Part shown: one piece after another, positions 25,261-33,070 of the stretch
Position numbering within the stretch: position 1 is the stretch's first letter
How the letters are laid out: every line of letters starts with the position of its first letter
Assembly (NCBI GenBank): GCA_018333475.1
Contig: JAGXTH010000002.1
Location: forward strand, 1 to 39,969
Direction of reading: 5' to 3'
Source: Simkania sp.
Lineage (GTDB): Bacteria > Chlamydiota > Chlamydiia > Chlamydiales > Rhabdochlamydiaceae
DNA length: 39,969 bases
Translations under genes and position numbers: made by a program
The notes under the pieces: model-generated
The model's database searches: none
The model's input: only the letters and a program-made list of their open reading frames with translations
Told to the model about the DNA's origin: nothing

Positions 25261-26379
25261 TTAACTATTGGCAAAATCCGGAATCCAAGCTTCCCAAAAT
25301 ATCGTATTTCCGTTTGCACCAACGAGTACAGAAGAGGTGAATGAAACACCTGCCCCTGCTCCGATGATCAAACCTTGACGTGTATTATTGGCAAACGCTC
25401 CACTAATTCCAGGACCGCCTACGATGGAAACTCCACCGGAGGAAGTTGGGAACTGAGGAGATGGATACAGGACACTGCCGCTATACGCTGGACCACCGCT
25501 ATTGATATCGCCCACAGCCACAACTTGAGGGAAATTCAGGCCAGGAACACTTGCAACCGTCTGGTTGCTGTTAAAGGCTGTATATCCTGTCGAGTTAATG
25601 CTGCATACGAATATCGTGTTGCTAGTCACAGAAGTTACATATCCATAGATCGGAGATCCAGGGATCGTTGTGTTAGGAAGCGAATTCAATTGGGTTGTAC
25701 CCCAAAGAGACGGAATCCTAAATGCAATTTCTTGACCAACTACGTAGTTGTGGTTAGCTGTTGTTGTAACAGTAGTTGTCGTACCTGTTGTAATAGCGCT
25801 GATGTAATTCACACCAGGCTCGTACAGATCAGGATACAACACCTTTTTCACGTAAGCACCAGATGGAGATGCACTCAAAGCAGTATAATTGCTTTGGTTG
25901 GTATTCCAAATGATCGTGAATGTGGTAGCGCCTGTCACAGTAATCACAAAAGGAATTGTACAAATCTGAGGCATACCAGTTGTTGAAGACTGATATAGCC
26001 CTTGGAAAATGACAGTATCCCCTGTGGAATAGCCGTGATTAGACGCTGTTGTGACAACAGCCGGACTTGCTTTTGTAATCCCAGATATCTGAATTTGCGC
26101 ACCATACTGCAAGGCAAGCCCTGCACTAAATGTGCTAAATCCAGCTGAGGTCACTATATCCGTAGACAAGACAGGAGTTGCATTGAACACTTGTTGCACT
26201 GCATATCCTTGCCCCATCGAGACATCCCAATAAGCAAAAGGCACACCATTCTGCGCAGGAGTGCCAGCGGCTGTATAGTTTGTCAATCTAGCGTTTGTAG
26301 GCTGGAATGGCAAATACAGCGACTTAGCAGCGCCTGTTGAAGTAAAACTTCCCTTAGCAAATCTTGAATACTCAGCCAT
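25261..26379 (-). CDS. Capsid-associated beta-rich protein
   Basis: 372 aa. Two tandem copies of an H-x-Y-x-x-G-x-x-x-x-F module (SNHGYSTGDTVIFQG and ANHNYVVGQEIAFRI) sit in the middle, related to the 139-aa protein downstream. The rest is Thr/Ser/Gly-rich beta structure. Placed directly behind the major capsid gene (stop/start overlap at 26379), it is probably a head decoration or minor capsid protein. It is followed by a strong terminator, so capsid and this gene form one high-level unit. Confidence 0.7.
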   Translation of the reverse strand: MAEYSRFAKGSFTSTGAAKSLYLPFQPTNARLTNYTAAGTPAQNGVPFAYWDVSMGQGYAVQQVFNATPVLSTDIVTSAGFSTFSAGLALQYGAQIQISGITKASPAVVTTASNHGYSTGDTVIFQGLYQSSTTGMPQICTIPFVITVTGATTFTIIWNTNQSNYTALSASPSGAYVKKVLYPDLYEPGVNYISAITTGTTTTVTTTANHNYVVGQEIAFRIPSLWGTTQLNSLPNTTIPGSPIYGYVTSVTSNTIFVCSINSTGYTAFNSNQTVASVPGLNFPQVVAVGDINSGGPAYSGSVLYPSPQFPTSSGGVSIVGGPGISGAFANNTRQGLIIGAGAGVSFTSSVLVGANGNTIFWEAWIPDFANS

Positions 26380-26996
26380 TATACACCTCCATTATTACCA
26401 GCTCTTGTGCAGAGCAGGTTTCGGATAGCTGTATCTTGAGTAATCAATTGGCTCTGGGGGAACCGTACCGCAAGCGTAGCATTTTGCATCAGCATGCCTG
26501 AATACTCAGGGCCTCTATACAGAAGCTGCATAGAATCCCCATCTTGACTGATATGCGTTACAGCCTGTTTACCGCAAACAGTGTTGTAATACACATCTCG
26601 GCTAGCTGCTGATGCACTTCTAGCCACTGGCGCTTCAGAGCTTGTCAAGATACGTGTGTTAAACACATTTCCGTACTCAGAATATAGAGCACTAATAGTG
26701 CTACTATAATTCATGACTGACAAGAATCCTGCGCCTGTTAGTCCATCAAAATCAGGCTGTAGCTCTGTAGAGCTAAGCATGAAATAGGATGGGCGTATTG
26801 GGCCTGTACCGAACTTCAACGAGCCTTCTTCACCTGCGATAAATTTCATCGCATTATTAGTGTCAAGGGTCGATGCCACCAACGAGAAGTCAGAGACTCC
26901 TAGGTTGCTTGGATTGTCGCCATTGTTCCCACCGCCTGCATAGATATCCGAACTAGCGGATACTACGTAGTCGCGGAGGATAAGCATTCTGTTACC
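26379..26996 (-). CDS. Major capsid protein, exon 2
   Basis: The C-terminal 205 residues or so of the capsid protein. The frame is open upstream of the ATG at 26987 to a stop at 27018. RDYVVSASSDIYAGGGNNGD followed by NPSNLG is the N4-gp56-type pattern that normally follows directly on the part encoded by exon 1 (28.0-28.3 kb). No ribosome site precedes ATG 26987, so it is not an independent gene. 26996 is the most likely 3' splice point in frame (after a G), but 26999 or 26984 are possible. Spliced product about 310 aa. Confidence 0.75.
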   Translation of the reverse strand, partial: GNRMLILRDYVVSASSDIYAGGGNNGDNPSNLGVSDFSLVASTLDTNNAMKFIAGEEGSLKFGTGPIRPSYFMLSSTELQPDFDGLTGAGFLSVMNYSSTISALYSEYGNVFNTRILTSSEAPVARSASAASRDVYYNTVCGKQAVTHISQDGDSMQLLYRGPEYSGMLMQNATLAVRFPQSQLITQDTAIRNLLCTRAGNNGGV

Positions 26997-27985
26997 CCAC
27001 CTTTCGGCGTGGATAGGTCATTTCTGCCTACCTCTCGGATTTCATCTATAGTCCGAGTTCAGAGCACCGCATCTCCTTTTACAGAGTCCAACCGCTTGCT
27101 GCGTTCAGGCTGCACACTTTCGCTGCTTGCCCCTTGTTGCCCCATCGGGTTTCCAAGTTAAAAATTAAATACGCCCATGACTATAATAATTGTCTTCAAT
27201 TTTATACATCATAGAACTGCACATATATGGCTTCACAAGATAAATGAAGTTTTTTTTAGATTCTTTTTTACTTATGCAAACAGTAGGTCCCTTTCTATCA
27301 TATATTCTAGCTTCTACACCATAAACCAAAAGCTTTTCTAATAACAAAGAAAGACTTTCTTTGTCAAAGTCATTGGTAGAGATACAAAATTGATGAATAT
27401 ACGGATGTACTTCATAATAGATAATACCTGATTTAAGCTTCATTTTGTCTTTTTTTATAACGGCTTTATGACCGTCATCTTGAAACAAAAATGCAATGGT
27501 TCTTTCATCAAATAATTCTATTAATTCTGGGCAAAGTGTTTTTTTTCCATTTTTATAAAGCACTTCTCTTACTCTTTTTATTTCTGAGCTTCTTCCTGTC
27601 ATTGCATAACAAACATGAAATCCCTTATCTATCCTTTCCCTAAAAATACATTCAATTCCATTTTCCCTTAAGTAATTCATCTTAAAATGAACATACTCTT
27701 TTTGTTTTATAGAATGATGCATTCTTAATAAACAATTTGCATTCTCGGTTTTTGGTTTTGATATATACCCGTCACCCAAACTTAAATCTAGGATAGCTTT
27801 ATTTAACATTCATATATCTTACCTTATATGGGCTTTTAATTCCATCAGGTTAGATTTATCGAGGACATTATCTCTATCCTCGGCTTGGCGCATCGACATG
27901 GCAAGTCTTTCACTCACCCATGCTAACACCATTTGCGCCAAACTAAGAGGGCGTGTTATGCTGATATTTTTGACGTAAGTCCTTT
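26997..27985 (-). other. Probable group I intron in the capsid gene
   Basis: About 989 bases separate the two capsid halves. The end of exon 1, AAGAGGGT (27993-27986), pairs over 8 bp with GCCCTCTT (27952-27945) inside the intervening sequence. The last pair is the U-G wobble diagnostic of a group I 5' splice site (P1). Further stems include GGCGCA/TGCGCC, a GAAA-loop hairpin CGCC/GGTG just before the 3' end, and CTCGGA/TCCGAG. A LAGLIDADG gene lies in a loop. Core helices P3-P8 were not fully assigned, so exact boundaries stay open. Confidence 0.7.
27165..27809 (-). CDS. LAGLIDADG homing endonuclease
   Basis: 214 aa. Two LAGLIDADG-type motifs: ILDLSLGDGYI (residues 6-16) and IAFLFQDDGHK (105-115), each with its acidic residue, so it is a two-motif monomeric enzyme. 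It would cut intron-less capsid alleles and copy the intron there. Some family members also help splicing (maturase). It is the only gene in the intron, more AT-rich than the capsid exons, which fits independent arrival. The preceding bases end ATATGA-ATG with no strong ribosome site, consistent with low expression. Confidence 0.88.
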   Translation of the reverse strand: MLNKAILDLSLGDGYISKPKTENANCLLRMHHSIKQKEYVHFKMNYLRENGIECIFRERIDKGFHVCYAMTGRSSEIKRVREVLYKNGKKTLCPELIELFDERTIAFLFQDDGHKAVIKKDKMKLKSGIIYYEVHPYIHQFCISTNDFDKESLSLLLEKLLVYGVEARIYDRKGPTVCISKKESKKNFIYLVKPYMCSSMMYKIEDNYYSHGRI

Positions 27986-28300
27986 ACCCTCTTGATCTTG
28001 TAAAAGTACCTGCCAGTTAATTATACATCCTGTACCAAACCAAGCCATTTCAGCGTCAAGTATATCACGCTGAGGAACTTGCGCCGGAGGATCTATGCCA
28101 CTGTTACCTAATTGCACAGTCGGGGGCTGCAACGCTCTTGGACGCATAAAGCGACAAGTCGTACCACCACCCACTGGCATATTTACCGTATCAGCAATGA
28201 GGCGATAATTCATCGTTGGTGTCGGCGTATATAGATACGCAGGCGCCAGCGATTGTAGAATCATCGGTCCTAGATTGCTTGTTGTTGTAATGCCTGACAT
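27986..28300 (-). CDS. Major capsid protein, exon 1
   Basis: The first 105 residues of the capsid protein (MSGITTTSNLGPMILQSLAP ... NWQVLLQDQEG). The open frame runs 9 codons into the intron and stops at 27956, which would truncate the protein at 114 aa if unspliced. The pattern IADTVNMPVGGGTTCRFMRP with L-P-T-V-like ALQPPTVQLGNSG is the usual N-terminal arm and strand of N4-gp56-like capsid proteins. AGG lies 7 bases before the ATG. Upstream is a leader with paired hairpins. A normal gene of this family has about 300-350 residues, which the joined exons give. Confidence 0.75.
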
Positions 28301-28405
28301 GATTAACCTGTGTTAACCATTAATCCCTTGAATCTAGAGTCTGCCGTAACGCCGGCTGCGATAGACACCAAACTCAAGTATGTTCTACCCTCTGCGAAAG
28401 GGCGA

Positions 28406-28462
28406 ATACGTCAGTAGTGACGAGCTACAATACGTCATGGCTTGACGAGAGCCGATACGTCA
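28406..28462 (-). promoter_or_regulatory. Twin hairpins in the capsid gene leader
   Basis: TGACG-N10-CGTCA occurs twice (28443-28462 and 28418-28437), 25 bases apart, with a third TGACGTAT half at 28413-28406. Identical 5-bp stems with different loops suggest a selected structure in the leader of the capsid mRNA, for processing, stability or translational control. Confidence 0.45.
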
Positions 28463-28491
28463 GTCCTTAACGTGGACAATCCGCTAGATCT

Positions 28492-29157
28492 TTACGTTCT
28501 TCTACCTTTTATCAAAGACTGCATCTTTTCCCAAGCAGCTTTTTGCCCAGCTGGAGAGAAGTCCCCTTTTTGTCCTTGATAAGCCGGAGTGCTAAAGGAG
28601 GAAGGCTGAAAAGGAGTTTGTCTATTTCTATCGATCGTCTCTTGGATGGATGAGCCTTTAGGTTCTTCTTTCCTGCCTATACCCATCTCTTTCATTGTTT
28701 GATATAGGAGCTTTTGACGACCGAATCCCTCAGGTACGTTTTCCAAAATGTTTTCCGCGATGCCAGGATATTTCTCAGCGAATTTTTGGATGTTTTCTGC
28801 CGACATGACATTGTTAAAATCGGAATTGGACTTGAAGAAAGTGCTCTGTCTCTCTTGTTCTATCATAGCACGGGCACGAGCTTCCGCTTTCTGATCGATC
28901 TTCTTTTCTAGATTCGCCTCGAATTTAGATAGAGTCTTAGAGAGCACTCTTTTATCAATGTATGACTGATCATCGTCGTCCTCTTCTTCCTCGGGAGCTT
29001 TGGACTTCTCATAGGCAGCAGCTCTTTGTTCAGCTTGCAATCTCGCATTTCTCTCAGCTTCCAAGTCGCGTTCGTATTTTGCTTGCATAGCTCTGAAGTT
29101 AAGCTCTTTTTCGCTGATTTGTGGTTGATTTTCTGCATTTTGAGCTGGTACTGTCAT
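28492..29157 (-). CDS. Scaffold-like protein
   Basis: 221 aa from ATG 29157, with AGGG 7 bases upstream; the upstream start at 29211 adds 18 residues that overlap a promoter. Highly charged and predicted helical: QAKYERDLEAERNARLQAEQ followed by a Glu/Asp run, KTLSKFEANLEKKIDQKAEA and SDFNNVMSAENIQKFAEKYP. No globular fold signature. Coiled-coil, acidic, placed directly before the capsid gene: this is the profile of a scaffolding protein. Function inferred from composition and order. Confidence 0.72.
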   Translation of the reverse strand: MTVPAQNAENQPQISEKELNFRAMQAKYERDLEAERNARLQAEQRAAAYEKSKAPEEEEDDDDQSYIDKRVLSKTLSKFEANLEKKIDQKAEARARAMIEQERQSTFFKSNSDFNNVMSAENIQKFAEKYPGIAENILENVPEGFGRQKLLYQTMKEMGIGRKEEPKGSSIQETIDRNRQTPFQPSSFSTPAYQGQKGDFSPAGQKAAWEKMQSLIKGRRT

Positions 29158-29170
29158 GAGATCCCTGGGG

Positions 29171-29199
29171 TTGAAAACTATATTTAAACTAAATAATTT
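29171..29199 (+). promoter_or_regulatory. Candidate promoter for the lone plus-strand gene
   Basis: TTGAAA (29171-29176), a 17-base AT-rich spacer and TAATTT (29194-29199) lie 14 bases before the plus-strand ATG at 29214. Spacing fits sigma70. It would give this gene its own transcription against the minus-strand structural operon. Confidence 0.4.
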
Positions 29200-29213
29200 A
29201 ATAACGGTCAAGC

Positions 29214-29807
29214 ATGAAAGATATAAAAGGCATAGCCTTAAAAAAACTCAACAAACTAGAAACTCACGATCGCAAGATATGCTTCCAGAAACACCAAACT
29301 GATGTTGGAGCATTTCTACAAGATATCATAGATAACAAACCTTTCGGAAATAGACCCTGCTATTTACATATCATACACAAAAGATCAGTGGGAGAAGATG
29401 AGAGGGTTGCTTTAGTACGCCAGGGAGAATACGACAATATAGAGGATACCCCTGTAGCTTGTATGTGGATGCAAGCACGACTCTCTAAACCAGAAGCTAC
29501 TCCCAATACCACGTTGATTAAAATCACCCCTGGAGCCGAAGAGGTGAGAATCATCTGGTCGTTGCCCGAAGAACATCTCTGGAATCTGTTTCAAACCAGC
29601 ATGTTTAGAGACGATCTCACCAGCAGAAGCATCAACATGTACAAAATGAACAAAAGAGGGTTAGAAGCTCTGGAAGAAGATGACCCCAAGACTAAAGATG
29701 AGTTCACCGGATTGATGAATCAATTTGCCAAGACGCCAGCACAACGAAAAAAACTAGTGAGGCGCATACCTATCTATGCACCTCGTGAGACTGCTATTCC
29801 GGACTAA
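29214..29807 (+). CDS. Conserved phage protein on the opposite strand
   Basis: 197 aa, no named domain. I recall environmental podovirus proteins with the motif VRIIWSLPEEHLWNLF and mid-sequence CYLHIIHKRSVGEDER, function unknown. It is the only plus-strand gene between 16.1 and 39.8 kb, so it is expressed apart from the structural operon and probably at another time. The weak ribosome site and the candidate promoter at 29171 fit separate low expression. Convergent with, and 4 bases into, the gene ending at 29804. Confidence 0.75.
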   Translation: MKDIKGIALKKLNKLETHDRKICFQKHQTDVGAFLQDIIDNKPFGNRPCYLHIIHKRSVGEDERVALVRQGEYDNIEDTPVACMWMQARLSKPEATPNTTLIKITPGAEEVRIIWSLPEEHLWNLFQTSMFRDDLTSRSINMYKMNKRGLEALEEDDPKTKDEFTGLMNQFAKTPAQRKKLVRRIPIYAPRETAIPD

Positions 29808-30028
29808 GCTAAGGATTTAGGAGGTATCTTCATCGATCCCTTAGGAACAGGACTAGACGAGGAACCTTCAGTTGTTCCCATTTTTGCTTTAATCCCAGTC
29901 CCGTATGAATCGCCCATTCCATATCCCGTACCCGCAGCCATTTTAATTTGATCGCCTGTTGGCGCTGCAAACTCATAAGGCATTTTCTTTTGCTTATCGG
30001 AAATACGATCTTTAAATGGGGTTTTCAT
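29804..30028 (-). CDS. Small Gly/Ser/Lys-rich virion-region protein
   Basis: 74 aa, Gly, Lys and Ser-rich (MPYEFAAPTGDQIKMAAGTG, KMGTTEGSSSSPVPKGSMK). No family. It follows the sister gene of equal length with ATG at 30028. Low-complexity and basic, of the kind found as small internal or connector proteins. It overlaps the convergent plus-strand gene by 4 bases. Confidence 0.55.
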   Translation of the reverse strand: MKTPFKDRISDKQKKMPYEFAAPTGDQIKMAAGTGYGMGDSYGTGIKAKMGTTEGSSSSPVPKGSMKIPPKSLA

Positions 30029-30252
30029 TATTTGTACCTGAATCCATCTTTTTGGGAATGTTTCTTGGTAGTACGAGCTGCACCATCTTGGTCAGATCTT
30101 ACTTTTTCGTACGTATCAGGATATTCCGTCCCGACACGACCAGCGCCATCAGCCGCCGGATAAACCTTTTCGTGCGCTCCCTTAGGAAACGGGCTACTTT
30201 GGTTCCCGCTGCCAAACATAAAAGAGTGATCATCTAATCTCTTACCTGACAT
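30028..30252 (-). CDS. Small basic virion-region protein
   Basis: 74 aa, polar and charged (SGNQSSPFPKGAHEKVYPAA, YPDTYEKVRSDQDG). No recognised domain. It lies between portal and scaffold genes, where P22-like phages keep small head or packaging accessory proteins. Stop and next start overlap at 30028. A pair of equal-length small proteins here suggests they act together, but no direct sign of this exists. Confidence 0.55.
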   Translation of the reverse strand: MSGKRLDDHSFMFGSGNQSSPFPKGAHEKVYPAADGAGRVGTEYPDTYEKVRSDQDGAARTTKKHSQKDGFRYK

Positions 30253-30316
30253 AAATACCTCGAGGTTATGTCTACAAGTTTTATTATAAGTTTAAAAAAA
30301 TCTCTTGCAAGCTATT

Positions 30317-32425
30317 TCACATTGCCTGGGATTGCGCAGGCAACCCTGCTAGCATTTGAGCTACAAAATCATTAGCCATAGATTCCCTTTGCGCATCAAT
30401 TTTAGCTCTCTCCTCTTCCATGTCTTGTTGCACACCTAGAGACTGAATCTTATTCATCGCAAGATGCGCCTCTATCTGACCATACTTTTCGATGGTTTCA
30501 ACTAGCTTAGCCATCGCATCGGCTTTGTGTTTAAGAGATAGAGAGTTATTCTGTGCAATTTCCGAAATACGCTCTTCGTAGAGGCCAAGATCTGATTGCG
30601 CCCTTCCATGCCTTTCTCTTGCAGAAGCCACGTTAGCTACAGCTTTACTATAGAGCTCTTTGAGTTTAGCCTCTTCGAAAGCATGAGAAATCGTTTGCGC
30701 TTCTTGAGCTACCGCTTGTTGCTGCTCTTCTTGTTGTTTTAGGAATTGTAGTGCTTCACCCTTGCCTGATAGGTTCATGTCTTTAATGATCATGCTTGGA
30801 GGAAATACCTCTCTGCCAAAGATCTGATTAATCTCAAGCAGCTGACTTGCCTGCATGTTCTTTTGGGTAGCTGTGTTCAATCCCTCTTCGACGATCACTT
30901 GATACTTAGCAAAGATGCGAGAATAAAAGTGTTCGCTTGGCTCTTCGCCTAGAATGAGGCCCACTTTAGCTGCATTCCAATTGTTTAAGATGATCTTAAG
31001 CTCTAAGGATCCTATCAGCTTAAGAGCATAGTCCCACTGATCGAAGTACTTTTGCAAGACCATGAGATTGGCGGCTTGCTTGATCAGAGTAGTAAGAGTA
31101 GATGCTTTTGGATCTTCTTGAGCCGACCAGTTTTCTAGATTCACTCCTGAAGTAGAAAAGATGAGAGAGGACATACGATCAGCTAGAGCAAAGTCAGATT
31201 CCGGAACGGTAGTAGGCTCTATACGCTGAATATCTTGGCCTATGATCTTGCCATCATTAAGGACAATATCGTAGCCATTCAGTCCTTTCTTAAGATTATC
31301 CTCGTTAGCCACCGCGTCAATGGTCCTGATCCAGCCAGAATTGATCGTGGTCTCTTTCTGCTCGTGAGAGATAATGATCTGGCGATTCATTAGGAATTGA
31401 GGCGATCGCATCGTACGAGCTAAAGAGCGCACGTAGAGATTAGGATCACCAATGTGTGGATCGTACTCCCAGAAAATCGGCACCATTGGGCATTCATCGA
31501 AGCCCAGGGGATTGACCCCTTGCCACATCAATTGATCGTTGAGAATGACAGCCAATTTCCAGGTAGGAGTATCTACTTCAACCACCTCGAAATCGGGGAT
31601 ATTGTATAGGATGGCATCTAGTTGCTCCTCTCCACCGCCAAAGTCGAAGAATTGATTGCGAGAAGGGCTATATAGACGCTTCTTTTTGCGTTTCCAACGA
31701 TACCAAACATACGAAACAATCATTAGATCTGTACGCGTGAGATTGTAATTTTCAGGCAAGAAATAGAAGTTACCATAGCGTTGAGGAGCTCCATTAAATG
31801 GGACAGCAGTGATTTGTTTTCCAGTGAATCTCTCTTGCGCTTCTTTGCGTGAGATATATTCCTGCGTCCATATGAGGTTCGCGTCGCTAAAATCAGCGTT
31901 GCGAGCATAACCATCCGTTACAAAACTATTGTACTCCCAAATCTTTAGGCGCATGTTGCCTTGCGCAGGATCATCGCCGGTAAAATCTAGATAAGGTTGT
32001 GCTAAGCAAAGACCCGAGATAGCAGCAAGCTCGCACCCTTTAGAGTACTGCTCGTTGATTCCTTCCGCGTTGTTAACATGGGTGACTATGCGCGTGTATT
32101 GATCAGTAGTGTTGGGGTCAGCTCCTTCAGACGGGATGTAGAAAATAGACTTGCGATGTTCTCTCTGATAGCCCGTTACCATGTTTATGGGCTGTTGCAT
32201 CAAGTTGAAGTGATAGTCAAAGGAGTTAAAGCCAGGAGCGAAGTTGAATGTCTGGTTGATTGTCTTTTGGCAACCGGCTTTAAAAAGCGTATCAATGTGC
32301 GACTGATTCCACCGAGGTTGTTCTCGCGTGGAGAGTTTCATAAACGTGCCCGTCAACCATTGACTGACGTTTGTGTTAGAGGGTTCTGTTTCTTGAAGCT
32401 GCCAAGGAGGGGTGAAAATAGACAC
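30317..32425 (-). CDS. Portal protein (P22-like)
   Basis: 702 aa, normal for P22-type portals. Hallmarks: FNLMQQPINMVTGYQREHRK near residue 72-92, a VTDGYARNADFSD region, WGYNSF-like IWEYNSFVTDGYAR, a VFWEYDPHIGD-like MVPIFWEYDPHIGDPNLYVR segment and a long C-terminal coiled-coil (QAQTISHAFEEAKLKELYSK, then more). It forms the dodecameric ring for DNA entry and exit. The start is GTG at 32425 with GGAG 7 bases upstream. Lies directly downstream of the terminase genes, as in P22. Confidence 0.88.
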   Translation of the reverse strand: MSIFTPPWQLQETEPSNTNVSQWLTGTFMKLSTREQPRWNQSHIDTLFKAGCQKTINQTFNFAPGFNSFDYHFNLMQQPINMVTGYQREHRKSIFYIPSEGADPNTTDQYTRIVTHVNNAEGINEQYSKGCELAAISGLCLAQPYLDFTGDDPAQGNMRLKIWEYNSFVTDGYARNADFSDANLIWTQEYISRKEAQERFTGKQITAVPFNGAPQRYGNFYFLPENYNLTRTDLMIVSYVWYRWKRKKKRLYSPSRNQFFDFGGGEEQLDAILYNIPDFEVVEVDTPTWKLAVILNDQLMWQGVNPLGFDECPMVPIFWEYDPHIGDPNLYVRSLARTMRSPQFLMNRQIIISHEQKETTINSGWIRTIDAVANEDNLKKGLNGYDIVLNDGKIIGQDIQRIEPTTVPESDFALADRMSSLIFSTSGVNLENWSAQEDPKASTLTTLIKQAANLMVLQKYFDQWDYALKLIGSLELKIILNNWNAAKVGLILGEEPSEHFYSRIFAKYQVIVEEGLNTATQKNMQASQLLEINQIFGREVFPPSMIIKDMNLSGKGEALQFLKQQEEQQQAVAQEAQTISHAFEEAKLKELYSKAVANVASARERHGRAQSDLGLYEERISEIAQNNSLSLKHKADAMAKLVETIEKYGQIEAHLAMNKIQSLGVQQDMEEERAKIDAQRESMANDFVAQMLAGLPAQSQAM

Positions 32426-32472
32426 GGAGAAACTCCACAGTTGATAATTTCATACTATTTAAATATTTGTTA

Positions 32473-32856
32473 TCAATCCACAACAGCTTTTTTCTTTCCT
32501 TTCTTAGGGACGATTCCCATCTCCTCCAAATGCTTCTTGATCTCCTCTTTAATATAATCTGGCATCGCCCTTGGTTGCATCTTGTCTACCTCTAGTTTAG
32601 CTAACAAAGACGTAATGCTAGATTTCAGTGAAAACTCCAGCGCCCTATTGTCTTGGCGATGCTTTTGGATTTGATCGAGCAATACCTTTAGCAGATTAAT
32701 CACATAATCGTGGTCTATCGTGTCAGATAATGGGAGTAGATCAGAGGTTTCGCCCACTTTACGGCGAACAGAAGCCATCACATCTTGCTCACGCGCTTGG
32801 ATCCTTTCTTTCGTGCTCTCAGCTAGAGATTTCATCCCTATTGTTTCGTATTCCAT
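32473..32856 (-). CDS. Hypothetical helical protein after terminase
   Basis: 127 aa, charged and helical (SLAESTKERIQAREQDVMAS, LLKVLLDQIQKHRQDNRALE). Ends with a Lys-rich KKGKKKAVVD tail. No domain recognised. GAGGA precedes ATG 32856. Overlaps its upstream neighbour by 38 bases. Its place between terminase and portal suggests a packaging or portal-assembly accessory, without direct evidence. Confidence 0.6.
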   Translation of the reverse strand: MEYETIGMKSLAESTKERIQAREQDVMASVRRKVGETSDLLPLSDTIDHDYVINLLKVLLDQIQKHRQDNRALEFSLKSSITSLLAKLEVDKMQPRAMPDYIKEEIKKHLEEMGIVPKKGKKKAVVD

Positions 32857-33070
32857 TTTGTAATTCCTCTTTGTGTCGTCTGCACATATCCCAAAGCATG
32901 TACTCTCTCCATTTTAGGAAATCTACATTTTCTTCAACTGTGTGTTCTGAACATTTGTTAAATGTCTTCCAGCAATATGCAGAAAATACCTCCCAGTGAT
33001 TTTTTAATTCATAAGCCCAGGTTCCTGGCACTTTTTCGAAATCCTCACCTAATATTTCTTCGTCATCCAT
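32819..33070 (-). CDS. Hypothetical protein, Trp/Cys-containing
   Basis: 83 aa. Acidic N-terminus (MDDEEILGEDFEKVPGT), then aromatic WAYELKNHWEVFSAYCWKTF with several Cys, and a basic C-terminus. ATG overlaps the terminase stop as TAATG, so translation is coupled to it. Could be a terminase accessory, function unknown. It cannot be assigned to a family by eye. Confidence 0.6.
   Translation of the reverse strand: MDDEEILGEDFEKVPGTWAYELKNHWEVFSAYCWKTFNKCSEHTVEENVDFLKWREYMLWDMCRRHKEELQNGIRNNRDEISS

Noticed and set aside
26985-26987. ATG at 26987 as start of an independent gene
   Set aside because: No ribosome site, and the protein begins in the middle of a known capsid fold; exon 2 of the capsid gene explains it better.
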